From NCBI GenBank assembly GCA_903842595.1, contig CAIMMO010000268.1, forward strand, positions 1 to 64,000: a stretch of 64,000 bases of DNA, given 5' to 3'. The DNA comes from an uncultured Alphaproteobacteria bacterium. GTDB lineage: Bacteria > Pseudomonadota > Alphaproteobacteria > Caulobacterales > Hyphomonadaceae. Below the pieces are notes generated by a model that saw only the letters and a list, made by a program, of their open reading frames with translations, ran no database searches and was not told where the DNA came from. The position numbers and the translations under genes were made by a program. Below are positions 46,331-55,745 of the stretch, in pieces (position 1 is the stretch's first letter; every line of letters begins with the position of its first letter).

Positions 46331-47266
46331 ATGCTGAGCCGTACCGCGGAAAACCTGTTCTGGATGGGCCGTTACATGGAGCGGGCGGACGCCACCGCGC
46401 GCCTCATCGAGATGGGGTATCGCATGGCGATGCTGCCCGGATCGAACGAGCAGGAAGAGTGGCGTTCGGTTGCTGCGGCGTCCGGGTCGGCGCCGGAGCT
46501 GGCGCACCCGGACACCAGGAATTTCAGCGCCAGCGCGGTGGTCCAGCGCCTGCTGCTTGATCCTGACAATGCGTCCTCGATCAGGTCGTGCCTCACATCG
46601 GCGCGCGCCAATGGGCGGGCGATCCGTACGGCGCTGACGCAGGATATGTGGGAAGCGCTGAACGATGGCTGGCGCTCGCTCGGACAGATGGATGCGGATA
46701 CCGCGCTGAAGAACCTTCCGTCCCTGCTGGAGTGGACGAAGAACCGGACGGCGGCGTTCCGCGGCGCATCGGAAATCTCGCTCATGCGCAATGACGGCTA
46801 TTATTTCCTGCGGATGGGCGGACTCATTGAGCGGGCGGACATGACGCTCCGGCTGCTCGACGTGAAATACTATGTGCTGCTGCCGGAGACCGATGTGGTC
46901 GGCGGAGGACGCGACTATCACCAGTGGACCAGCGTGCTGCGGGCGACATCGGCCCTTCGCGCGTATCACCACGTTTACAAGGGCGACTACACGCCGTGGG
47001 GGATTGCAGACTTTCTGATTCTCAACACCGCTTTCCCGCGATCGGTTGCGTATTGCTACCGTTCCATCAGCCGCTTCCTGGATGACCTTGCCGAACTCTA
47101 TGGCGAGCAGGGATCGCCGCAGGCGGTGGCGAGCCAGATGGTGGACCAGCTGGACAGGACCGGTATCGAGGAGCTGTTCCAGCACGGGCTGCACGAGTTC
47201 GTCTCGCAAGCGATCACCACGACGCGGCGGCTCTCCTTCGAAATCAGCAAGGCGTATCACTTCTGA
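46331..47266 (+). CDS. Alpha-E domain-containing protein (Anbu operon)
   Basis: A 311-residue all-alpha protein. The N-terminus 'MLSRTAENLFWMGRYMERADATARL' is the signature of the alpha-E family (COG2307), which nearly always sits beside a permuted ATP-grasp gene. Conserved Glu/Asp residues recur through the helices ('MGGLIERADMTLRLLDVKYY'). It probably forms a complex with the ATP-grasp protein. No catalytic residues are recognised. Confidence 0.93.
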   Translation: MLSRTAENLFWMGRYMERADATARLIEMGYRMAMLPGSNEQEEWRSVAAASGSAPELAHPDTRNFSASAVVQRLLLDPDNASSIRSCLTSARANGRAIRTALTQDMWEALNDGWRSLGQMDADTALKNLPSLLEWTKNRTAAFRGASEISLMRNDGYYFLRMGGLIERADMTLRLLDVKYYVLLPETDVVGGGRDYHQWTSVLRATSALRAYHHVYKGDYTPWGIADFLILNTAFPRSVAYCYRSISRFLDDLAELYGEQGSPQAVASQMVDQLDRTGIEELFQHGLHEFVSQAITTTRRLSFEISKAYHF

Positions 47267-47268
47267 CC

Positions 47269-48108
47269 ATGCGGCTCTCGATCAGACACGCGACGACCTA
47301 TGCCTATGACCCGCCCGCGGAGCGTTGTGCGCTGCGCCTGCGTCTGTATCCCCCCAGCTTTGACAGCCAGCGGGTGATCTCCTGGAAGGTCAGCGTCAAC
47401 GGGCAGGTCGTTCCCTCGCTGCTGTCGACAGCGACGGGTGATCGCGCGTCGATCTGGACGGCGGCGGCGGGCGGCGCGGAGCTCGCCATCGTCGCCGAGG
47501 GCGAGATCGAGACACATGATGCGGCGGGTGTGGTCAAGGGCCTGAAGGATACTGTGCGGCCGCAGGTCTTTCTGCGCCCGACGCCGCTGACCGAGACCGA
47601 CAAGCGGATCGAGGAGCTTGCCGCGAGCATCACGGGCGCCAAGGCGCTGGACCGGATGCACGGCCTGTTCAACGCGGTCGCGGATGCAGTTGCCTACAAA
47701 CCGGGCGCGACCTCGTCATCGACCACGGCGGCGCAGGCGTTGAAAGCGGGGCATGGCGTCTGCCAGGACCATGCGCATGTCTTCATCGCTGCAGCCCGCG
47801 TCCTGAAGTTCCCGGCGCGCTATGTCGTGGGTTACCTCCTCGCGTCGGACACGAAACTGACGGAGACGCATGCCTGGGCAGAGGCATGGGCGCCGGATAT
47901 CGGCTGGGTCGGGTTTGATGCGTCGAACCGGCTGTGCCCGACAGATCGTTATGTGCGGCTCGGGTGTGGCCTCGATGCCGCGGATGCAGCTCCGATTCGC
48001 GGCAATGTCTCGGGCGGACCGAAGGAGCGACTTAGCGCCTCGGTCGACATTGTCCAGACGCCGGGCCAGTCTCAGAACCAGAATCAGGACGGGCAGACCC
48101 AGCAATAG
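47269..48108 (+). CDS. Transglutaminase-fold protein (Anbu operon)
   Basis: A 279-residue protein with an N-terminal beta domain ('LSIRHATTYAYDPPAERCAL') and a transglutaminase-like core. The catalytic triad is visible: Cys in 'AGHGVCQDHAHVF', His in 'THAWAEAW' and Asp in 'GWVGFDASNRLCP'. Such proteins cleave or transfer amide bonds. It starts 2 nt after the alpha-E gene. The Gln-rich C-terminal tail ('QNQNQDGQTQQ') is unusual and could be a flexible linker. Confidence 0.93.
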   Translation: MRLSIRHATTYAYDPPAERCALRLRLYPPSFDSQRVISWKVSVNGQVVPSLLSTATGDRASIWTAAAGGAELAIVAEGEIETHDAAGVVKGLKDTVRPQVFLRPTPLTETDKRIEELAASITGAKALDRMHGLFNAVADAVAYKPGATSSSTTAAQALKAGHGVCQDHAHVFIAAARVLKFPARYVVGYLLASDTKLTETHAWAEAWAPDIGWVGFDASNRLCPTDRYVRLGCGLDAADAAPIRGNVSGGPKERLSASVDIVQTPGQSQNQNQDGQTQQ

Positions 48109-48152
48109 TGGGGTCGGATGTTCGCCGGAACTGGCCGGAGATCGGGAGGCAC

Positions 48153-48887
48153 ATGACTTATTGCGTTGGCCTCAAGCTCAAGGCGGGCCTCGTGCTGCTG
48201 TCGGACACGCGCACCAATGCGGGCGTCGACAACATCGCGCGCTTCCGCAAGATGTTCGTGTTCGAGGAGCCGGGCGAGCGCGTCGTGACCCTGATGTGCG
48301 CGGGCAATCTCGGCATTACGCAGGGCGTGGTGACGCACATCGGGGCGGCGGTGAAGCGCGCCAAGATCGACCCGGAAATCGAGAGCGTCATGACCTGCGA
48401 CACGCTCTATCGCGCAGCCCAGCTGGTGGGTGAAGCGATGCGCGAGATCCAGAAGCGCGATCGCGCCGAGATCGAGGCGCAGGGCGCAGCGGCGAACGCC
48501 ACCATCATCATGGCTGGCCAGCGCAGGGGCGGAGAGCTTCGCCTGTTCCTGATCTACACGGCAGGGAATTTCATCGAGGCAGGGGAGGACACCCCCTATC
48601 TCCAGATCGGCGAGCACAAGTATGGCAAGCCGATCCTCGACCGCGTGATCCGGCCGGACACGCCGATCGACGATGCAGTGAAGGCGGTGCTTGTCTCGAT
48701 GGATTCGACGCTGCGTTCCAACCTGTCGGTGGGCATGCCGCTCGACCTCTGCGTCATTCCGGTGGACACGATGAGGGCGCAGACGCAGCGCATCGAAAGT
48801 GACCACAAGGAGTTCCGCCAGATCAGCGACAGCTGGGCGGCGTCGCTCAAGACAGCGTTCATGAACCTGCCGAGCGTGAAGCTGTAA
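48153..48887 (+). CDS. Anbu-type proteasome-like peptidase
   Basis: A 244-residue Ntn-hydrolase of the Anbu (ancestral beta-subunit) family. The ATG at 48153, after GGGAGGCAC, gives 'MTYCVGLKLKAGLVLLSDTRTNAG', so Thr2 becomes the N-terminal nucleophile after Met removal; the ORF-track start would hide it. 'SDTRTNAGVDNIARFRKMF' with the active-site Lys/Asp region matches the family. It likely assembles into an oligomeric cytoplasmic protease. It is the fourth gene of the operon, 44 nt after the transglutaminase. Confidence 0.94.
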   Translation: MTYCVGLKLKAGLVLLSDTRTNAGVDNIARFRKMFVFEEPGERVVTLMCAGNLGITQGVVTHIGAAVKRAKIDPEIESVMTCDTLYRAAQLVGEAMREIQKRDRAEIEAQGAAANATIIMAGQRRGGELRLFLIYTAGNFIEAGEDTPYLQIGEHKYGKPILDRVIRPDTPIDDAVKAVLVSMDSTLRSNLSVGMPLDLCVIPVDTMRAQTQRIESDHKEFRQISDSWAASLKTAFMNLPSVKL

Positions 48888-48926
48888 CTCCACACAACCG
48901 CCGGATTTCACGGCCATCAGCGAGCC

Positions 48927-49685
48927 ATGGGATTCATCCGCGCCGGGCTGGTTGTTCTGTCAATTGCGCTTCTTTCGGCTTCGCCCGATGGCGCAGCGCA
49001 GGCGAGCGATGCGCCATGCGTATCGCTGACCTTCGAGGGCGACGGCTTCACTGTCTGCACGGCGAGGCCCGGCGAGGACGGGATTGCGCTGTCGCTGCGT
49101 GGGGCCGATGGCAAGCCGCATCGGCGGCTTGCCTTGCTGAAGCGCGACCTGGGCAAGGCGGCGGACCAGGTGCGCTTTGCCATGAATGCAGGGATGTTCG
49201 ATGTCCGCGGCGCGCCAATCGGTCTCTATGTCGAGAACGGCCGCCAGCTGAAGGCGGTCAACACGCGCGACGGGTTCGGCAATTTTCACCTCAAGCCGAA
49301 TGGCGTGTTCTGGATCGGCGGCGATGGCAAGCTGAACGTGACCGCAATGGATACCTATGTCGCGCAGAAGCCGAAGCCCGCCTGGGCGACGCAGTCAGGA
49401 CCAATGCTGGTGATCGATGGAAAGCTGCATCCGAAATTCGACCATGACGGGGAGTCGCGCCATATCCGCAACGGCGTCGGTGTGACTGATGCGGGCGATG
49501 CGTTGTTCGTGATCAGCGATGCGCCCGTGTCGTTCGGCAAGCTGGCGCGGCTGTATCGCGACCAGCTGAAGTGCGACGACGCGCTTTACTTCGATGGCGC
49601 CGTGTCGAGCCTTTGGGCGCCGTCCCTGGACAGGCTGGATGCCGGGCGCAATCTCGGACCGATGGTTGTCGTCACGTCCCCTTGA
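48927..49685 (+). CDS. Phosphodiester glycosidase family protein (DUF2233)
   Basis: A 252-residue protein with an N-terminal signal peptide ('LVVLSIALLSASPDGAAQAS'). The body matches the NAGPA-like phosphodiester glycosidase (DUF2233) family: 'FAMNAGMFDVRGAPIGLYVE', 'NGVGVTDAGDALFVISD' and 'DALYFDGAVSSLW'. It is exported and probably acts on a glycosyl phosphodiester. It begins 39 nt after the Anbu gene on the same strand, so it may be in the same transcript, though its exported location differs from the cytoplasmic Anbu proteins. Confidence 0.88.
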   Translation: MGFIRAGLVVLSIALLSASPDGAAQASDAPCVSLTFEGDGFTVCTARPGEDGIALSLRGADGKPHRRLALLKRDLGKAADQVRFAMNAGMFDVRGAPIGLYVENGRQLKAVNTRDGFGNFHLKPNGVFWIGGDGKLNVTAMDTYVAQKPKPAWATQSGPMLVIDGKLHPKFDHDGESRHIRNGVGVTDAGDALFVISDAPVSFGKLARLYRDQLKCDDALYFDGAVSSLWAPSLDRLDAGRNLGPMVVVTSP

Positions 49686-49860
49686 AGAAACCGGCTTGCA
49701 GGCGCTTGCTCGGGTCTGACCCGCAACGTGACGGCGCCGCAATGTCACGCGCCATGGCAAGTGCTGATCGGGCGGCTTTCCTTCCTGTCGCTGCTTCGAC
49801 TAATGTCGTCCCGAATGTCTGGCCGCCGCAAACCCTCGCGCGGCCGAATGGGAGGACCTG

Positions 49861-50172
49861 ATGGGCGGCATTGATCTCGATCTTGCGACGGTGGCTGGCA
49901 TGGCGGGCCTTGGGGGCAGCACAGTCGCCGCACTGAGCGCTGCGTTTTTCTTCCGGGGGTTGATCACGCGCGTGATCGCGCAGGTGATCGCGACGACAGT
50001 CTTGTCGTTCGTCGGCTTCATGGCTCTGTTCCACGGGCTCGGCTTCGAGATCGTGCCGCCGAAGCAGATCGCAGGGTTCAGTATTCCCGGCGCTGAAACC
50101 TTCTCGGTACAGACCGCGCCGGCCGCGCCGGTGGATGAGGATGCCTACTCGGTAAAGTCGCCCTGGCGATAA
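49861..50172 (+). CDS. Small membrane protein, unknown
   Basis: A 103-residue protein with two predicted membrane helices (about residues 10-32 and 35-58) and a short exported or cytoplasmic tail ('ETFSVQTAPAAPVDEDAYSVK'). GGGAGG lies 6 nt before the ATG, which supports a real gene. No family was recognised. A 175-nt gap separates it from the glycosidase gene and nothing recognisable lies there. Confidence 0.7.
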   Translation: MGGIDLDLATVAGMAGLGGSTVAALSAAFFFRGLITRVIAQVIATTVLSFVGFMALFHGLGFEIVPPKQIAGFSIPGAETFSVQTAPAAPVDEDAYSVKSPWR

Positions 50173-50192
50173 GGCCGCCCGGCGAAGCATCG

Positions 50193-50219
50193 CCCGCGCC
50201 GTCTCAGCCGGGGCGCGGG
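50193..50219. terminator. GC-rich hairpin between convergent genes
   Basis: CCCGCGCC and GGCGCGGG form an 8-bp stem around an 11-nt loop in the gap between the small membrane protein and the convergent gltB. There is no T-tract on either side, so terminator function is uncertain. The rest of the 241-nt gap holds no recognisable feature. Confidence 0.35.
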
Positions 50220-50413
50220 AGGGTGCGCCCCAGCAATCCACCGAGGTCCGTGCAGGTCAGCAGCCGCTTGCACATCCGCAAGCCTGTCGGGCCAGGGAGC
50301 CTGCGTAACTCGTGCGGGAATGCAAGGATCGATCGCCTTTCCAAGGCAGCGCCTTTTCCGGCCTCAGGCCCTTCAGGTCTCCGCGCAGCAGACAGCTGCG
50401 GGTTGCCTGACGG

Positions 50414-53400
50414 TCATTCGGCGGCTTTCAGCTCCAGTGGCGCTGCCAATCGCGCAACCGATTCCCTGGGCACGACATGAACGAAGTTGCCTAGCTCCAG
50501 CTGCCAGTTGGCGAGGATCGTCCTTCCGTGAAGCGAGCCAGTACGCTTCACGTGCTCCTCGATGAGGTCGCGCAGCACCTTGCTCCAGTGATCGGTGACC
50601 ACGGGGCGCCAGAGAATGGTCTCGGCGTTCGCCATCAGCGCAAACCGCTGCTGCGGATCGTAGACGAAGGCCATGCCCCCCGTCATGCCGGCGCCGAAAT
50701 TCTGGCCGACCGCACCGAGGATCACCGCCATACCGCCGGTCATGTATTCGCAGCCATTCGATCCGCAACCTTCGACCACGACCGTCGCGCCGGAATTGCG
50801 TACGGCGAAGCGTTCGCCTGCCTGACCTGCGGCGAAGAGATTGCCGGAGGTCGCGCCGTAGAGAACCGTATTGCCGATGATGGTGTTGTCCTTCGCGGCA
50901 AACCTTGCGGTCGATGGCGGCCTGATGATGATGGTCGCGCCTGACAGGCCCTTGCCGACATAGTCGTTGGCGTCACCCACGACTTCGAGCGTCAGGCCCT
51001 TGACGCCGAAGGCGCCGAGCGACTGGCCGCACGAGCCTTCCAGCGTCACCCGGAGACGATCCTCGGGAAGGCCATCCATGCCGTACTTGCGCACGATGTG
51101 AGACGAGGCGCGCGTGCCGATGGCGCGCTGCGTGTTCCTGACGTGATAGTCGAGCTGCATCTTCTCGCCGCGCTCGAAGAAGGGCGCGCCGTCGCGCAGG
51201 ATCTGCTCATCCAGCGCGTCGGGCACTTCGTTGCGAAGCGTCGGCTTGTAGGCGACTTTCGCTGTCGGATCGGCGCGCACTAGCAGCGGTGACAGGTCGA
51301 GGTCGTCGAGCATCGCCGAACCGCGCGAGACCTGATGCAGCAGGTCGGTGCGGCCGATCACCTCGTCGAGACGGGAGAAACCAAGCTCGGCGAGGACTTC
51401 ACGCACCTCCTCGGCGATGAAGGTCATCAGGTTGACGACCTTGTCCGCCGTGCCGGTGAACTTCGCGCGCAGGCGCTCGTCCTGCGTGCAGACACCGACG
51501 GGGCAGGTGTTGGAGTGGCACTGGCGCACCATGATGCAGCCCATGGCCAGCAGACTGGCGGTTCCGATGCCATACTCTTCCGCGCCAAGCATCGCCGCCA
51601 TCACGATGTCGCGCCCTGTGCGGAGTCCGCCATCGGTACGCAGCGTGACCTGGTCGCGCAGGTTGTTGAGCGTCAGAACGTGGTGGGCTTCGGCAAGCCC
51701 GATCTCCCACGGCAGGCCGGCGAACTTGATCGACGACTGGGGTGATGCGCCGGTGCCGCCGACATGACCGGAGATCAGGATGACGTCGGCCTTGGCTTTC
51801 GCAACGCCTGCCGCGATCGTACCGACGCCGGAGCGCGAGACGAGTTTCACGCAGACGCGGCAGTCGGGGTTGATCTGCTTCAGGTCGTAGATGAGCTGGG
51901 CGAGGTCCTCGATCGAATAGATGTCGTGGTGCGGCGGCGGCGAGATCAGCATGACGCCGGGCGTTGCATAGCGGTTGCGTGCGATGAACTCGGTGACCTT
52001 GAATCCCGGAAGCTGGCCGCCTTCCCCGGGCTTGGCCCCCTGCGCGACCTTGATCTCGAGCTCCTTGCAGTTGTTGAGATACTCCGCCGTGACGCCGAAC
52101 CGGCCCGAGGCGACCTGCTTGATCATCGAGTTGGCGTTGTCGCCGTTGGGCATCGGTTTGTAGCGCTCGCGTACTTCGCCGCCCTCGCCGGACACGGACT
52201 TCGCGCCGATGCGGTTCATGGCGATGTTGAGCGTGCCGTGCGCTTCTGGCCCCAGCGCACCGAGCGACATGCCTGGCGTGACGAAGCGCTTGCGGATCTC
52301 GTTGACCGACTGGACATCGTGCAACGAGGCCGGTTTCGGCTGTGGCTTGAAGTCGAGCAGGTCGCGCAGCTGCACCATCTTCTTCTTCGCGTTCGCGAGT
52401 TTCGAATACTTGCGGAAGGCGGCGTAGGAGTTGGTGTCGCAGGCGTGCTGAAGCGCATGGATCAGCTCGCCCGAGAGGGCGTGCGTGTCGCCGCTTGCGC
52501 GGACGCGGTAGAAGCCGCCGATCGGCAGCACGGCGACGGAGGCGCTCCACGCCTTGGCGTGCAGGTCGATCGCCTTGCGTTGCAGTCCCGCGAGGCCGAT
52601 GCCGGAGATGCGGCTGGTCATGCCGGGGAAGTAGTCGGCGACGAGCGCGCGGGAGAGGCCGAGCGCCTCGAAGTTATAGCCGCCGCGATAGGACGAGATG
52701 ACCGAAATTCCCATCTTGGAGAGAATCTTGAGCAGGCCCGCCTCGATCGATTTCTTGTAGTTCAGCACGATCTGGCCGAGCGTCCTGTCGCCGAACAGTC
52801 CCTTGGCGTGACGGTCTGCAAGCGTTTCCTGGGCCATGTACGCGTTGACGCAGGTCGCACCCACGCCGACGAGCACCGCAAAGTAGTGCGTGTCCATGCA
52901 CTCAGCCGATCGGACGGTGATCGAGCAGAAGGTGCGCAGGCCGTGGCTGACCAGCCATGAGTGAACGGCGCCGGCAGCGAGGATCATCGGGATCCCGGCG
53001 CGATCCGCGCTCTGGCCTTCATCGGTCAGGATGATGTGGCCGCGGCCGGAGGAGACGGCGACGCGCGCTTCTTCGCGGATGCGGGCGACCGCTTCGCGCA
53101 GGGCGACGCCCGGCGAGCCCACGGAATCGACCGGGCCAGACAGAGAGAAAGTGCAGTCGATGACAGCGACCTGTTCGCCAATCGTCTCAAGCATGCGCGT
53201 ATACATCCCGTTTGTGAGCACGGGGCTCTCCAGCACGAAGACGTTGGTCTGCGTCGCATCCTGCGCGAGGATGTTGCCGAGGTTCTTGAAGCGCGTCCGC
53301 AGGCTCATCACCCGTTCCTCGCGCAGCGGATCGATGGGCGGGTTGGTGACCTGCGCGAAGTTCTGCCGGAAAAAGTGCGATAGCGGACGGTGAACGTCCG

Positions 53401-54967
53401 AGAGGACGGCGAGGGGGCTGTCATCGCCCATCGAGCCAATGGCTTCCTTGCCGTCTTCTGCCATCGGCGAGAGGATCAGCTCGACGTCTTCCATCGTGAA
53501 GCCGGCTGCGTGCTGGCGGCGCAGGAACTCCGAACGCTCGGCATAGAGGCGCAGCTCCGGACCGGGGCCGATCACGGGCTCCAGTTCGACGACGTTGGAC
53601 AGCCACTGCTCGTAAGGGTGGCTGCTCGCGAGGCGGTCGATCAGCGCTGTGTGCTCGTAGAACTTCCCGTCGCGCACATCGACGGCGATCATGCCGCCAG
53701 GCGGAACGCGGCCCTTGCGCGTGATGATCTCTTCGTTGATCGAGCACATGCCGGCCTCGGAGCCGACTGCGAGCACGCCGTCTTCTGTGAGCGCATAGCG
53801 CATGGGGCGCAGGCCGTTGCGGTCCATGCCGGCGATGGCCCAGCGGCCGTCGAACATGGCGAGGGCCGCCGGACCGTCCCATGGCTCCATCACAGAGTTG
53901 GCGTACGCATAAAGCGCCTGGTGCGCGCGCGGCATGATGCGCTCATCGCGCGAGAGCGGCTCGGGTACGAGCAGGGTTTTCGCCATTGGGCCAGGGCGCC
54001 CGGCGCGCACCAGCAATTCGAATGCATTGTCGAGCGCAGCTGAGTCAGATCCGCCCGGCTGGATCACGGGCTTCACATCATCGCCATGCTCGCCGAACAC
54101 GTCCGAGACCATCTTGATCTCGTGGCTCTTCATCCAGTTGATGTTGCCCGAGATCGTGTTGATCTCGCCATTGTGTGCAAGCATCCGGAAGGGCTGGGCG
54201 AGGCGCCATTGCGGGAACGTGTTGGTCGAATAGCGCTGGTGGTAGATCGCGACGGCCGAGACAAATCGCGGATCCTTCAGGTCGAGATAGAAGGCGTCGA
54301 TGTCCTGGGCAAGGAACATGCCCTTGTAGATCAGCGCCCGCGAGGAGAACGAGCACAGATAGAGGTCGAGGTTCGAGGCGCGCGCGCGGTTCTCGATCCG
54401 GCGGCGGCAGATGTAGAGCGCGCGCTCCAGCTCGGCAGGCTCGCGCTTCAGCTGATCGGAGAACAGGATCTGCTCGATCTCGGGGCGCGTGGCGTTCGCC
54501 TTCATGCCGATGACGGATGTGTCGATCGGCGGCTGGCGCCAGCCATAGATGTAGAAGCCGAAGCGAACGACCTCTGTCTCGATGATCGAACGGGCCTTTT
54601 CCTGGGCCGCAAGATCGGTGCGTGGCAGGAAGATCTGGCCGACGCAGACCTGCCGGTCGTCACTGATCGTGTGGCCCATGCCGCGCACGGCGTCGCGGAA
54701 GAAATCCTGCGGGACATCGACTCGGATGCCTGCGCCATCGCCGGTCTTGCCATCGGCGTCGACAGCGCCGCGGTGGTAGACCGCCTTCAGGGCGCGGATC
54801 GCCATCTCGACGATTTCGCGGCGCGGCGTTCCATCAATCTGCGCCACAAGACCGACGCCGCATGAGTCCTTCTCGTCGGCGGGGTCGTAGGCATTGGCCG
54901 CGATCAGCGCGTCGCGCTGCTCCGTGTAGCGTTCGAGCCATTCCTGGCCAGCTTGGTCGTGTGTCAT
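50414..54967 (-). CDS. gltB: Glutamate synthase large subunit (NADPH)
   Basis: A 1,517-residue enzyme that makes two glutamates from glutamine and 2-oxoglutarate. The N-terminal glutaminase Cys is exposed after a propeptide at 'EKDSCGVGLVAQIDG' (about residue 36). The central and FMN-binding domains include 'MSLGALGPEAHGTLNIAMNR' and 'GHVGGTGASPQSSIKFAGLP'; the [3Fe-4S] cysteines are in 'QCHSNTCPVGVCTQDERLRA'. The C-terminal GXGXG helix region ends with 'GSNGCEYMTGG'. It overlaps the preceding GFA gene and lies in one operon with gltD, but with two small genes between. Confidence 0.98.
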   Translation of the reverse strand: MTHDQAGQEWLERYTEQRDALIAANAYDPADEKDSCGVGLVAQIDGTPRREIVEMAIRALKAVYHRGAVDADGKTGDGAGIRVDVPQDFFRDAVRGMGHTISDDRQVCVGQIFLPRTDLAAQEKARSIIETEVVRFGFYIYGWRQPPIDTSVIGMKANATRPEIEQILFSDQLKREPAELERALYICRRRIENRARASNLDLYLCSFSSRALIYKGMFLAQDIDAFYLDLKDPRFVSAVAIYHQRYSTNTFPQWRLAQPFRMLAHNGEINTISGNINWMKSHEIKMVSDVFGEHGDDVKPVIQPGGSDSAALDNAFELLVRAGRPGPMAKTLLVPEPLSRDERIMPRAHQALYAYANSVMEPWDGPAALAMFDGRWAIAGMDRNGLRPMRYALTEDGVLAVGSEAGMCSINEEIITRKGRVPPGGMIAVDVRDGKFYEHTALIDRLASSHPYEQWLSNVVELEPVIGPGPELRLYAERSEFLRRQHAAGFTMEDVELILSPMAEDGKEAIGSMGDDSPLAVLSDVHRPLSHFFRQNFAQVTNPPIDPLREERVMSLRTRFKNLGNILAQDATQTNVFVLESPVLTNGMYTRMLETIGEQVAVIDCTFSLSGPVDSVGSPGVALREAVARIREEARVAVSSGRGHIILTDEGQSADRAGIPMILAAGAVHSWLVSHGLRTFCSITVRSAECMDTHYFAVLVGVGATCVNAYMAQETLADRHAKGLFGDRTLGQIVLNYKKSIEAGLLKILSKMGISVISSYRGGYNFEALGLSRALVADYFPGMTSRISGIGLAGLQRKAIDLHAKAWSASVAVLPIGGFYRVRASGDTHALSGELIHALQHACDTNSYAAFRKYSKLANAKKKMVQLRDLLDFKPQPKPASLHDVQSVNEIRKRFVTPGMSLGALGPEAHGTLNIAMNRIGAKSVSGEGGEVRERYKPMPNGDNANSMIKQVASGRFGVTAEYLNNCKELEIKVAQGAKPGEGGQLPGFKVTEFIARNRYATPGVMLISPPPHHDIYSIEDLAQLIYDLKQINPDCRVCVKLVSRSGVGTIAAGVAKAKADVILISGHVGGTGASPQSSIKFAGLPWEIGLAEAHHVLTLNNLRDQVTLRTDGGLRTGRDIVMAAMLGAEEYGIGTASLLAMGCIMVRQCHSNTCPVGVCTQDERLRAKFTGTADKVVNLMTFIAEEVREVLAELGFSRLDEVIGRTDLLHQVSRGSAMLDDLDLSPLLVRADPTAKVAYKPTLRNEVPDALDEQILRDGAPFFERGEKMQLDYHVRNTQRAIGTRASSHIVRKYGMDGLPEDRLRVTLEGSCGQSLGAFGVKGLTLEVVGDANDYVGKGLSGATIIIRPPSTARFAAKDNTIIGNTVLYGATSGNLFAAGQAGERFAVRNSGATVVVEGCGSNGCEYMTGGMAVILGAVGQNFGAGMTGGMAFVYDPQQRFALMANAETILWRPVVTDHWSKVLRDLIEEHVKRTGSLHGRTILANWQLELGNFVHVVPRESVARLAAPLELKAAE

Positions 54968-55389
54968 GAAGGCTCGCCCGGTGGCTGGAAGCGCGCAACG
55001 ACCTCTGCGCCTGTCACGCGCGGTGCATTGCCGGAAAAGTCGTAGTGCTCCGGCTTCTCATCGATGAAGACATGCTCGTCGATCTGCCTGATCGCTCCCT
55101 GATCATCGAGGCTTCCGGCCGACACGTTGATGTAGTCGCCATCGACCAGACGGTAGAACAGGGTCGTACCGCATGCTGTGCAGGAGCCTCGCTCGGCCCA
55201 GTCCGAGGAGCGATGCCAGCGAATGGTCGCAGGGGTCTTTATGTCTATGCCAGCAGCGAATGTCAGCGTCATGGCGGGGCTGCCTGTCCAGCGCCGACAG
55301 CTGGCGCAGTGGCAGACCTGCATGATGAAGTCGCCCATGCCGGTGTAGGTGGCGGCCCCGCAGAGGCAGTGTCCGGTGTGCGTCAACAT
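54964..55389 (-). CDS. GFA/CENP-V-family zinc protein
   Basis: A 141-residue protein of the GFA (glutathione-dependent formaldehyde-activating) family. Zinc-binding Cys motifs are seen in 'GHCLCGAATYTG', 'VCHCASCRRWTGSPAM' and 'GSCTACGTTLFYR'. Several members are not formaldehyde enzymes, so the substrate is unknown. It overlaps the previous gene by one base (TGATG) and the gltB start by 4 nt, placing it within the glt operon. Confidence 0.92.
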   Translation of the reverse strand: MLTHTGHCLCGAATYTGMGDFIMQVCHCASCRRWTGSPAMTLTFAAGIDIKTPATIRWHRSSDWAERGSCTACGTTLFYRLVDGDYINVSAGSLDDQGAIRQIDEHVFIDEKPEHYDFSGNAPRVTGAEVVARFQPPGEPS

Positions 55390-55739
55390 CAGAATTTCTC
55401 CTCACCGTGCTTGCGGTGCGGGTCGGGAAAGTCGCGGTAGAGGGCGGCCTGGAAATTGTGGACAAGCGCGCTGACACCGTGATGGGCACCTTCGATCGGC
55501 TCGTCGCGCCTCGAGGCCGAGGTGAAGGCTGCGTCCAGTTGCGTGAGGTCACGCGTCTCGATCAGGATCTGGAATTCGCCAAGGCCTGGCATGCCAAGGC
55601 CGAGCTTGCGCCGCAGCAGGCGCCATCCCTCGATCCGGCCATCGGCTTTCAGCGCGCCAAGATATGTTTCGAGGGCGGCAAGGAACCGCGTATCCCGCAC
55701 GCCAGGCTTGAGGTCGACGGAGATCTGATAGATGTCCAT
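55389..55739 (-). CDS. Small protein of the DUF6614 type
   Basis: A 116-residue soluble protein. 'MDIYQISVDLKPGVRDTRF', 'LRRKLGLGMPGLGEFQILIE' and 'HNFQAALYRDFPDPH' resemble an uncharacterised alphaproteobacterial family (my memory of it is DUF6614; unverified). It is probably a ferredoxin-like alpha/beta dimeric barrel. It starts 6 nt after gltD and overlaps the next gene by one base, so translation is coupled in the glt operon. Confidence 0.65.
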   Translation of the reverse strand: MDIYQISVDLKPGVRDTRFLAALETYLGALKADGRIEGWRLLRRKLGLGMPGLGEFQILIETRDLTQLDAAFTSASRRDEPIEGAHHGVSALVHNFQAALYRDFPDPHRKHGEEKF

Positions 55740-55745
55740 CGTGGC

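Noticed and set aside
51764-52960. 398-residue plus-strand ORF opposite gltB
   Set aside because: Antisense shadow within a gene with intact catalytic motifs; Asp/Arg/Val-rich composition typical of reverse-complement frames.
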